NCBI RefSeq assembly: GCF_050409585.1
Contig: NZ_JBNUPE010000011.1
Coordinates: 1 to 64,000 of the forward strand
From: Facklamia sp050409585
GTDB taxonomy: Bacteria > Bacillota > Bacilli > Lactobacillales > Aerococcaceae
Length of the DNA stretch: 64,000 nt
Direction of reading: 5' to 3'
The notes under the pieces were generated by a model. That model had not been told where the DNA came from and made no database searches. It saw nothing but the letters and a program-made list of their open reading frames with translations. Below, in pieces: positions 1 to 7,351 of this stretch. The translations under genes and the position numbers were made by a program. The stretch's first letter is position 1. Each line of letters begins with the position of its first letter.

Positions 1-45
1 CTCGAGGAAAAAGATGAGAATAGAAATTCTCACTTTTTCCTCGAG
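1..45. repeat. long imperfect inverted repeat
   Basis: Two arms of about 20 bases, each beginning with CTCGAGGAAAAAG, face each other across a loop of about 4 bases, with one bulged base. The stem is longer than an ordinary terminator and no clear U-tract follows inside the window. It may be the terminator of a gene lying outside the left edge, or one copy of a dispersed palindromic element. The sequence from 46 to 148 shows no gene. Confidence 0.6.
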
Positions 46-148
46 TTCACCAAGCGAAGCGCGGTAGTTTTATCCCGCAAATTTTTAAAATTTCAGGACA
101 TTTTCATTTACGGTTGACATAATTCTAAGGAAAGATATTTTTGGTAAA

Positions 149-2053
149 TTACCAAATGCGAACGCGCTCCTCTGGAGCTAGCCACATGCCGTCCCCTTCT
201 GACGTTTCAAATGTTTCATGAAATTCATCAAGATTCTTCACTTGGACATTGGCGCGTAATTCTGCCGGTGCATGAACATCTACTTGAAGCAACATTAATT
301 CATACTCTGGACGCGCTTTTTGACACCAAATACGGGCCCAATTGATAAAGAACTCCTTATAATCTGTTTCTCCTTCATTTTTTAAGGCATTTAATGCAGC
401 TGTCAAACCACCTCCATCTGCAATGTTTTCAGAAACGGTTAACTTGCCATTTACTTTCCCTTGGCCAAACGGTATACCATCCCATTGATCAACCACCGCT
501 TGAGCTTTTTGGTTAAAAGCTTCAAAGTCTTGCTCAGCCCACCAGTTATTCAAGTTACCATTTTCATCAATTTTAGCGCCATTATTATCGAAAGCATGCG
601 AAATCTCATGAGCTATGACAGCTCCAATTCCTCCATAATTCGCCGCTCTTGATTGATCCAGACTATAGAAAGGAGCTTGTAAAATAGCGGCTGGGAAACA
701 AATATTGTTTAAAGTGGGATTGTAATAGGCGTTCACTCTATCTGCTGGCATCAACCATTTATCTCGGTCCACCGCTTGCTTGTATTGTGAAAAATGGTCC
801 TTTTGATGAATCCTCTTTAACGATAAACAATTTTTAAAAAGAGAGCTCTCTGCATTCACTTTTAAGTCTTTATAATATTCTGGATAGTCGTTTGGAAAGC
901 CAATTAGATAGTTAAATTTTTCTAACTTTCTAATTGCTAATTGAATGGTTTCATCACTTAACCATTGGTTCTTTTCCAATCTTTTTTTGTAAACTTCAAT
1001 CATCGCTTTGACCATGCTCTCTATATCCCTACGAGCTTCGAATCCTAGATATTTTTTGCCATAATAGGTGCCTATCACTTGATCAAACAGATCCCTTACT
1101 AGGTAAAAATAAAATTTTTTCGCTTTCATCGGTTCAGGCGTTCCCGATAGAGCCAATGAAAACTCACTGCCTTTTAAACGAAAATCTTCACCTAACACTC
1201 CGGATAGGTCATTAATTGTGCTTACTATTATCCAAGATTTAAGAAGTTCAATATTATCCGACTGAACAATTTCATCTAGATGTTCAAAAAAAGAAGGTTG
1301 AGTAACAATAATTTTTTCTGGCACTTCTTTGATAATCTGCTTAATAAAAGAATCAATTGCAATTTCTTGACAATAATCTTTCACTTCAGCAATGGATCGT
1401 ACATTATAATTTTGGGTATAGTCCGCTAATTCTTCTTGCGTTTTCTGATAGCTAGCTAATTTACGATCAAATTCTATACAGTTTTTTACCCATTGTTGAC
1501 TTTGGTCCTTATTATAACCAAGACTTATTAATAATTTTTCGCTTTGTTTTTGGTATATGTTCAAAAGAAATTGTCCTTTTTCATTTTCTTCATCGTAATA
1601 TGGAGTATCTGGCAAAATTAACCTTGGGACATCCATATAAAGGCAATTTTGTTCCGCATTTTTCATGTCTGGTTCAACGGATAAGTTAATTAACGAAGGT
1701 AATCTATAGTTTAATAGTTCCACCATTTTAGCTGTAATAGCTTGATAATCTGCTTGTGAAAGGATACTATTTAAAAAGTCTTTAGCTTCTGCCAAATTGT
1801 CTTTCTCTTGATGTTCAAAATCAAGTGCTTTTTTATAAAGCTTGATAAACTCTAACATTAAAGGATCCGTAGTAGTTAGTTTCCCTTCAACTAACGCGTT
1901 GATATCCTTCAAACAAACTTCTTCAACTTTCTCGGCTAATGACATAAATCCACCTGTAGCTGGTTTGTCTGAAGGAATCACCGCTTCTTCTAGCCATTCC
2001 CCATTTACCGCTTGATATAAATCATCTTTTAATAAAGAGTGATTGATCGCCAT
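149..2053 (-). CDS. pepO: M13-family zinc metallopeptidase (PepO-like)
   Basis: Neprilysin-type endopeptidase of 634 residues, the usual length for PepO of lactic acid bacteria. The zinc motif HEISH is at residues 482-486, and the third ligand is E542 in the ENIADGGG block. An NAYY element lies upstream of the catalytic core, as the family requires for binding the substrate main chain. There is no signal peptide, so the enzyme is probably cytoplasmic and cleaves oligopeptides. The ATG is preceded by GAGGAGG at good spacing. The gene is monocistronic, with its own extended -10 promoter, and faces away from nothing else: mreD upstream ends in a terminator. Confidence 0.92.
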   Translation of the reverse strand: MAINHSLLKDDLYQAVNGEWLEEAVIPSDKPATGGFMSLAEKVEEVCLKDINALVEGKLTTTDPLMLEFIKLYKKALDFEHQEKDNLAEAKDFLNSILSQADYQAITAKMVELLNYRLPSLINLSVEPDMKNAEQNCLYMDVPRLILPDTPYYDEENEKGQFLLNIYQKQSEKLLISLGYNKDQSQQWVKNCIEFDRKLASYQKTQEELADYTQNYNVRSIAEVKDYCQEIAIDSFIKQIIKEVPEKIIVTQPSFFEHLDEIVQSDNIELLKSWIIVSTINDLSGVLGEDFRLKGSEFSLALSGTPEPMKAKKFYFYLVRDLFDQVIGTYYGKKYLGFEARRDIESMVKAMIEVYKKRLEKNQWLSDETIQLAIRKLEKFNYLIGFPNDYPEYYKDLKVNAESSLFKNCLSLKRIHQKDHFSQYKQAVDRDKWLMPADRVNAYYNPTLNNICFPAAILQAPFYSLDQSRAANYGGIGAVIAHEISHAFDNNGAKIDENGNLNNWWAEQDFEAFNQKAQAVVDQWDGIPFGQGKVNGKLTVSENIADGGGLTAALNALKNEGETDYKEFFINWARIWCQKARPEYELMLLQVDVHAPAELRANVQVKNLDEFHETFETSEGDGMWLAPEERVRIW

Positions 2054-2088
2054 AATAATTCCTCCTCTTTTGTTGTTTTATTCTCTTA

Positions 2089-2097
2089 ATTATAACA
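2089..2097 (-). promoter_or_regulatory. extended -10 promoter of the M13 peptidase gene
   Basis: TGTTATAAT on the minus strand gives a perfect extended -10, about 36 bases upstream of the start codon. No good -35 is seen, which is normal for TGn promoters. Confidence 0.55.
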
Positions 2098-2113
2098 TTT
2101 TATTTCAAATGCA

Positions 2114-2139
2114 TAAAAAAACCGGGAAATAGTTCCCGA
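2114..2139 (-). terminator. terminator after mreD
   Basis: A CGGGAA/TTCCCG stem with a 4-base loop is followed on the minus strand by a run of seven U. It closes the mreBCD operon just after the mreD stop codon. Confidence 0.8.
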
Positions 2140-2146
2140 TCTTCTT

Positions 2147-2710
2147 TTAAAAGATAATATGATCATCATAACCTAACCAACGCACAAGCAACCGATTAGG
2201 AAGATACATGAAAAAGGTTAAGGCCATATTAAAGATTAGAGTTGGTCCTAAACGCATCACAACATAGTCTTCAAAAAGAAGCCTACTTAGTCCTACTTGT
2301 TGATAGAAAAGATAAACAATGAAATCAATAATAGTTATTGAAACGATAAATAACATCATATGGATAATAGCGTTGCGTGGAAAGTGACGCCTGATTGAAA
2401 GAATAAAATATGCGATGAGAAAATAAAGAATGGCGTATAGGCCTAAAATGGTTGAATTATAAGCATCTGCTATTAACCCTATAAAGAAAGCATAGATCAT
2501 AATTGAAGTATTACGTAAATAAAAGGAAAAGGTTACAATAAAATAGAGCAGTAGATGTGAAACAATGATTTGTTCATTTCCTAAAAAGGCTGTGGGAAAG
2601 ATAGAGGGCAGGGCTGAATCGATTACTAAGGCAAAGAGTAAGACAAGTGGAACAATACCCACAATGTTTCTTTCTCTTTGATAGCCAAATTTAGTCGAAA
2701 AATTATTCAT
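2147..2710 (-). CDS. mreD: rod shape-determining protein MreD
   Basis: Small integral membrane protein with about five hydrophobic segments and few charged residues, third gene of mreB-mreC-mreD. MreD is a partner of MreC in the elongasome that guides lateral peptidoglycan synthesis. The reading frame is open upstream to a GTG at 2728, but AAGGAG lies 9 bases before the ATG at 2710, so I chose that start (about 187 residues). The start overlaps the end of mreC by 8 bases, which points to translational coupling. Identification rests on position, size and topology, because MreD sequences are poorly conserved. Confidence 0.88.
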   Translation of the reverse strand: MNNFSTKFGYQRERNIVGIVPLVLLFALVIDSALPSIFPTAFLGNEQIIVSHLLLYFIVTFSFYLRNTSIMIYAFFIGLIADAYNSTILGLYAILYFLIAYFILSIRRHFPRNAIIHMMLFIVSITIIDFIVYLFYQQVGLSRLLFEDYVVMRLGPTLIFNMALTFFMYLPNRLLVRWLGYDDHIIF

Positions 2711-3551
2711 CTTGCTGAGCTCCTTCACGTAAGATCACTGTTACAAATCGAATATCAGTCATCTCTCCAGCCGGTTTTACTCTTACCGTTTGGAATAATC
2801 CTTGGGCATCCATTTCTGTTTGGGTAACTTCTCCAACAAAGAGCGAGGATGGTATTACCCCCCCTAAACCAGAAGTAATGACCATATCTCCCGCTTTTAC
2901 TTTAGCATCTGGCAAAACTTGAGTCATGATGAATTCTTTATCCTTCGGGTCATAGTCACTGATCACACCAATTGCAGAAGATCCATCTTTATCCGTTTGA
3001 ACACGAGCCGATACCATACCGTCTTTTGATTGGTTGCTAGTTAATAAAAGAACCTTAGAAGATGAAGGATATACCTCTATAATACGTCCAATCAGACCGT
3101 TTCCAGCCATAACAGCCATATTTTCTTCCATACCCTGTTTGGAGCCTAAATTGATAATAAGGGTTTCTGTCCATTGATCAGGGTTTCTTGAAATAACAGT
3201 ACCATGAATACTGGTGAATTTAGAAAGAGTTTCTGACAAGTCAAGTTCTTGTCGTAATTTTTCATTTTCAGTCTCCAAATCGGCAATACGCACTTGCATT
3301 TCATAAGATTTATCAATTTTTGATTTGAGTGCTTCATTTTCTTCAAAAGTATTGACTAAATCGTCCACAGAATTCACAAACTGAACCACCATGCTTACTG
3401 GTTCAGAAAAAACTCTACCGGTCCAGGAGATTGTTTCATTAACAGCTGTTTTGACCACATTATTCGTTCCATTGAAAAGAGAATAAGCGATTAAACTGCT
3501 AATGACAATCCCACCCAGAAGAATTCCAATTAACTTCTTATTATTAAGCAT
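2703..3551 (-). CDS. mreC: rod shape-determining protein MreC
   Basis: Bitopic protein of 282 residues. It has an N-terminal membrane segment (about residues 8-26), then a coiled coil (about 60-105), then the beta-rich periplasm-type domain with the family pattern ENMAVMAGNGLIGRI (about 142-156) and VITSGLGGVIP (about 225-235). In the family, MreC dimers on the outer face of the membrane link MreB filaments to penicillin-binding proteins. It lies 28 bases downstream of an MreB gene and overlaps mreD. Confidence 0.95.
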   Translation of the reverse strand: MLNNKKLIGILLGGIVISSLIAYSLFNGTNNVVKTAVNETISWTGRVFSEPVSMVVQFVNSVDDLVNTFEENEALKSKIDKSYEMQVRIADLETENEKLRQELDLSETLSKFTSIHGTVISRNPDQWTETLIINLGSKQGMEENMAVMAGNGLIGRIIEVYPSSSKVLLLTSNQSKDGMVSARVQTDKDGSSAIGVISDYDPKDKEFIMTQVLPDAKVKAGDMVITSGLGGVIPSSLFVGEVTQTEMDAQGLFQTVRVKPAGEMTDIRFVTVILREGAQQDE

Positions 3552-3579
3552 ATTTCGCCTTCTTTCTACTAGTAAACAA

Positions 3580-4602
3580 TTATCTTAAACTCCGCTCAAT
3601 CGCTGATGATTGACGATCCAACTCATTAAACATACGTCCTGCACCCATAGCGACACAGTCGATGGGTAAATCGGCTCTTCGTACAGAAAGGCCTAATTCT
3701 TTTTCAATTCGTTCTGGTAGATGTTTAAGTAAAGACCCGCCACCAGTCAAAATAATACCTGTTTCCATGATGTCTGCAGATAATTCAGGGGGGGTTAATT
3801 CTAACACCTGTTTTATTCCTAAAATAATTTGATGAATTACTACATCAATGGCTTTTGCAACTGTCTGAGTGGATACTTTGGCTTCATTGGGCACGCCGGT
3901 TATAACATCTCTACCTTTTACAATTAAATGATCATTTTCTTCTTTAGGATCATACAAGGCTTCCCCTATCACTATTTTTAAAGTCTCTGCCGTATAATTT
4001 CCTATAATTAAATTGTGTTCTTGGCGAACTTGAGATTGAATTTCTTCATTCATATTATTACTGGCTGCACTAAGCGTTAAGGAATCTACAATCTCGCCAT
4101 ATGATAAAGTGGCGATATCGGTAGTACCTCCACCGATATCCACAATCATTTTTCCTCTTGCTTCTTCAATTGCTAAATTCGCTCCTAGAGCTGCTACAAA
4201 AGCCTCCTCAACAATCATTGCTCGGTTGATTCCTAATGATTTGATTGCATCAATTAGTGCCTTTCTTTCTACTTTAGAAATTTGGCTTGGCGAACTAATG
4301 ACAACTTCTGGTTTTGAGAAGGAATGACGTAAGGCTTGAGTAATAAAATGGCCCAACATCATTTTGGTCATTGAGAAGTTAGCGATAACGCCCTTACGAA
4401 TGGGGTAAATCATTTCATAACGGTTTGACGTTCTTCCAACTAGTTTCGATGCTTCTTTTCCATAGGCAACAACTTCTCCTGATTCTTTGTCAATTGCTAC
4501 TATAGAGGGTTGGCGCAATGCAATACCCTTTCGTGCAATGTAAATGATGGTTGTTGAAGTGCCTAAGTCAATTCCAATTTGCTGTTTGCCAAAAATCCCC
4601 AT
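3580..4602 (-). CDS. mreB: MreB-family actin-like protein (mreBCD operon copy)
   Basis: Actin-fold ATPase of 340 residues. Phosphate-1 loop GIDLGTSTT is at about residues 10-18, phosphate-2 loop VDIGGGTTDIA is at about 154-164, and the adenosine motif ILTGGGSLL is near 284. It polymerises on the inner membrane face and steers cell-wall elongation. It is rather diverged: the usual GD(x)FDEAI block after phosphate-2 reads SNNMNEEI, and the VPSxI block reads SPSQIS. A second, more conventional MreB/Mbl is encoded at 39,957-41,021, so this copy may be specialised. It is the first gene of mreB-mreC-mreD. Confidence 0.93.
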   Translation of the reverse strand: MGIFGKQQIGIDLGTSTTIIYIARKGIALRQPSIVAIDKESGEVVAYGKEASKLVGRTSNRYEMIYPIRKGVIANFSMTKMMLGHFITQALRHSFSKPEVVISSPSQISKVERKALIDAIKSLGINRAMIVEEAFVAALGANLAIEEARGKMIVDIGGGTTDIATLSYGEIVDSLTLSAASNNMNEEIQSQVRQEHNLIIGNYTAETLKIVIGEALYDPKEENDHLIVKGRDVITGVPNEAKVSTQTVAKAIDVVIHQIILGIKQVLELTPPELSADIMETGIILTGGGSLLKHLPERIEKELGLSVRRADLPIDCVAMGAGRMFNELDRQSSAIERSLR

Positions 4603-4642
4603 GCATTCATCCGCCTTTCAAATAATAGCAATAGCTTTGTAA

Positions 4643-4651
4643 ATTATAGCA
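4643..4651 (-). promoter_or_regulatory. extended -10 promoter of mreBCD
   Basis: TGCTATAAT on the minus strand, about 40 bases before the mreB ATG. The upstream stretch is T-rich with no convincing -35. Confidence 0.5.
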
Positions 4652-4759
4652 AAAAAAAAGTTTAAAAACTAGCGAACCCTTTCTTTGCTCAACTGAATTT
4701 TAAATTTTGGAAATTTCATTTGGTTTTTAAACAACTGCTTGAGCACGATTATAGCTATC

Positions 4760-4802
4760 AAAAAATACCGCAAGGTTATTTAGTTCCCTTACGGTATTTT
4801 TT
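4760..4802 (-). terminator. terminator after the cold-shock gene
   Basis: A 16-base stem with one G-U pair carries A and U tracts on both sides. It follows the csp stop codon by 28 bases. The symmetry means it could also stop plus-strand transcription. Confidence 0.85.
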
Positions 4803-4830
4803 GATTCGATAGATTAGATTGGTCGAAAGT

Positions 4831-5034
4831 CTAGGCTAATTTTTCAACATTAACTGCTTGAGGTCCACGAGCGCCTTCCTCAACTTCGAATTGAACTGCT
4901 TGTCCTTCTGCTAAAGTTTTGAAGCCTTCACCTTGGATGGCTGAGAAGTGTACAAATACGTCTGAGTCACCCTCACGTTCGATAAAGCCAAAACCTTTAG
5001 ATTCGTTAAACCATTTTACTGTACCTTGTTCCAT
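4831..5034 (-). CDS. csp: cold-shock protein (CspA family)
   Basis: A single cold-shock domain of 67 residues. It carries the nucleic-acid binding motifs KGFGFIE (RNP1, residues 13-19) and VFVHF (RNP2, 26-30), and starts with the typical GTVKWFN. These proteins melt RNA secondary structure and act as RNA chaperones, not only in the cold. The gene is monocistronic, with a promoter about 110 bases upstream and hence a long leader of about 100 bases, as in many csp genes, followed by a strong terminator. Confidence 0.96.
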   Translation of the reverse strand: MEQGTVKWFNESKGFGFIEREGDSDVFVHFSAIQGEGFKTLAEGQAVQFEVEEGARGPQAVNVEKLA

Positions 5035-5140
5035 TTACAAATATCCTCCTCGTGCCTAAGCACCTGTATTAATTATATTCTTGCTCTTGGTACGAAGTGG
5101 AATTCCCAAACTATGATACCCCTTACAAAAACATATCTAA

Positions 5141-5170
5141 ATTCTAACATAGCTGGCTATTCTATTTCAA
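5141..5170 (-). promoter_or_regulatory. csp promoter with long untranslated leader
   Basis: -35 TTGAAA, 18-base spacer, and extended -10 TGTTAGAAT. Transcription would start near 5134, leaving roughly 100 bases of leader before the csp start codon. Leaders of this length control csp mRNA stability and translation in other bacteria. Confidence 0.65.
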
Positions 5171-5209
5171 TAGTTTTCAAGTATTTTATCATTTAGCATT
5201 TAAAGATAA

Positions 5210-5905
5210 CTAAATAAAACAATCACTCGCTTCACGCAAACTCAAATAGTGATCGTTTCCTATAATCAAATGATCCAAAAGTTCAATCCCCATCATCTCC
5301 CCACACGCTATCATTCGCTTGGTAAATAGTAAATCTGCCTGTGAAGGATCTGGATTACCAGAAGGATGGTTGTGAGCAATAATTAGCCTTGCAGTTGGAT
5401 ATTTTACCGCTTCTTTAAAAATTTCTCTTGGGCAAGCTACCGAACTATTGACCGAACCGATAAAGATGGTTTGTTTTTTGATAATTTCATTCTTACTATT
5501 TAGAAAAAGAGCGACTAAATGTTCTTGATGAAGGTCTCCCATCTCTTTAATCAACCATTGCCCTGCTTGAGAAGTTGAAGTTAGAACGCCCTGTTTTTTA
5601 AATTGGGCATCTTGCACTCTACTCCCAAACTCAATCGCTGCTTTTATCTCAACTGCTTTAGCAGGACCAATTCCTTTAATCGATTGGAGTTCACTAAGTG
5701 AGGCAATTTTTAAAGTATTGAGTGGTTCAAAATGACTAAGCAGACGAATGGATAAGTTTAAGACATTTTCTTTTTTGCTTCCTGTTCTAAGGAGAATAGC
5801 CAACAATTCATGATTGGATAAATTTTTAGCACCGTATTGTCTGAGACGTTCGCGCGGCTGGTCTTGCTGGGTCATTTGACGGATACAAGAGTTATTCGAT
5901 GACAA
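5210..5905 (-). CDS. radC: RadC family JAB-domain protein
   Basis: Protein of 231 residues with an N-terminal helix-hairpin-helix region (IKGIGPAKAVEI, about residues 73-84) and a C-terminal MPN/JAB domain. The JAMM metal motif HxHx10D is complete at H178, H180 and D191 (HNHPSGNPDPSQAD). Despite the name, a role in recombination repair is not established for the family. The stop lies only about 40 bases from the csp -35 box. No terminator is seen. folC-valS lie upstream on the same strand, so radC may be the last gene of that unit. Confidence 0.93.
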   Translation of the reverse strand: MSSNNSCIRQMTQQDQPRERLRQYGAKNLSNHELLAILLRTGSKKENVLNLSIRLLSHFEPLNTLKIASLSELQSIKGIGPAKAVEIKAAIEFGSRVQDAQFKKQGVLTSTSQAGQWLIKEMGDLHQEHLVALFLNSKNEIIKKQTIFIGSVNSSVACPREIFKEAVKYPTARLIIAHNHPSGNPDPSQADLLFTKRMIACGEMMGIELLDHLIIGNDHYLSLREASDCFI

Positions 5906-5980
5906 AAGAATTCCCCCTTACTGCTAGTATCAATAAATACAAGAAGTAAGGAGGAAAAGTGCTCGCTATTATTCAATAAG

Positions 5981-7327
5981 TTAAATCATTTGGTGAGCTA
6001 AGAGATAGGCTCTAGCTTCTGAGACAAAGTATAGAGAGCCCGTTATTAATAAGAGGGCCTGCTTATTATTTTGATTATTTAATTGATAATCATTCATCCA
6101 ACTTTTCCAATCATCAACGTAATGGGCTTTATGACGATTGATAATTGATTTGGCTTGTAAAACTTCTGCAAAATCTTTTTCTTTCATAGCTTCGAAATGG
6201 TGGAAGGAAGTCAAATAAACTTTTTCGGCATGAAAATTCAACAATAAAGGAACTTGTTCTGCTTGATTTTTCTTCTTTAAACCTCCATAAATAATGGTGA
6301 TCTCGAAAGCAGAAAAGTTCTCATCTACCACACTTTTCAGTGCGGTCAGCCCTTCCATATTATGCGCCCCATCTAAAAAGATGTATGGATTTTCAAAAAT
6401 CTTTTCTAATCGACCAATCCATTTTGTCTTTTGCAAAGCCTCTCTCGCTTTGGGCCAATCAATCGTTTGCTTTTGGTGAGCCATCCATGAAATAAATACT
6501 TGCAAAGAAACGGCCGCATTTCTCACCTGATGATCTCCCACCATATTTATTTCAAAAGCTTCTTGTGGAATTGCTTGACTGTCAGTCCAAAATTGGAATT
6601 GAGTCTTAAAAGGGCTTAACTTGTTAATATTTTTGACACCGAAAGTTTGGTCATAAGAGTGGTGGACAGCTGTGCGAGCATTTGCCCATTTATCAATAAT
6701 GCTTAGAGGACTTTTTTGAATAAGTCCTGTGACAACCTCTTTTTGCGGCTTGATGATGCCCGCTTTTTCAAGAGCAACGGACTCTAAGGTGTCTCCTAAC
6801 ATATCCGCGTGATCCATACCAATAGAAGTAACAACGGCAATCTCTCCGTCTAAAACATTAGTACAATCCGACATGCCTCCGATTCCTGCTTCAATCAAGC
6901 AAACATCCGGTTTTTTTTCTTGAAAATATAAGCACATCATAATAGTAAATAGTTCAAAATATATTAAACGACCATAAGGAGAGTAGGCTTCCATGTAATC
7001 ATTTAATTCAACCAATTGATTGGTTAAACGAATGAGCGCTTCGTCACTAATTTGTTGACCATCAAAAGTAATTCTCTCATTAAACCGCTCAATATGTGGC
7101 GAGGTGAAAGATCCTACTTTATAGCCCTGGCTCGACAGTAAATCTCTTAAATAAGCTACCGTTGATCCTTTACCATTAGTCCCGGTGATATGGATAATTG
7201 GTAAACCTTTGTGAGGATTTCCCACATATTCCAAAGCTTGATACATTTTAGTCATATCAGGTCTTGGGATAGGATTGATTTGGTTTAACAACCAATGAGT
7301 CGCCTCATCAACATTTGTAAACGTCAT
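5981..7327 (-). CDS. folC: folylpolyglutamate synthase / dihydrofolate synthase
   Basis: Mur-ligase superfamily enzyme of 448 residues that adds glutamate to folates (and possibly to dihydropteroate). The ATP loop ITGTNGKGSTVAY is at about residues 47-59. The folate/Mg loop GGMSDCTNVLD follows near 150, and the ligase C-terminal domain begins around LEKIFENPYIFLDGAHN (about 309-325), whose DGAHN is a FolC hallmark. The start has GAGGAA 5 bases upstream. It follows valS by 24 bases, the classical valS-folC operon of Firmicutes, so the valS T-box probably also affects folC. Confidence 0.96.
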   Translation of the reverse strand: MTFTNVDEATHWLLNQINPIPRPDMTKMYQALEYVGNPHKGLPIIHITGTNGKGSTVAYLRDLLSSQGYKVGSFTSPHIERFNERITFDGQQISDEALIRLTNQLVELNDYMEAYSPYGRLIYFELFTIMMCLYFQEKKPDVCLIEAGIGGMSDCTNVLDGEIAVVTSIGMDHADMLGDTLESVALEKAGIIKPQKEVVTGLIQKSPLSIIDKWANARTAVHHSYDQTFGVKNINKLSPFKTQFQFWTDSQAIPQEAFEINMVGDHQVRNAAVSLQVFISWMAHQKQTIDWPKAREALQKTKWIGRLEKIFENPYIFLDGAHNMEGLTALKSVVDENFSAFEITIIYGGLKKKNQAEQVPLLLNFHAEKVYLTSFHHFEAMKEKDFAEVLQAKSIINRHKAHYVDDWKSWMNDYQLNNQNNKQALLLITGSLYFVSEARAYLLAHQMI

Positions 7328-7351
7328 TTTGATTCCTCTTTTTCTAACTAT

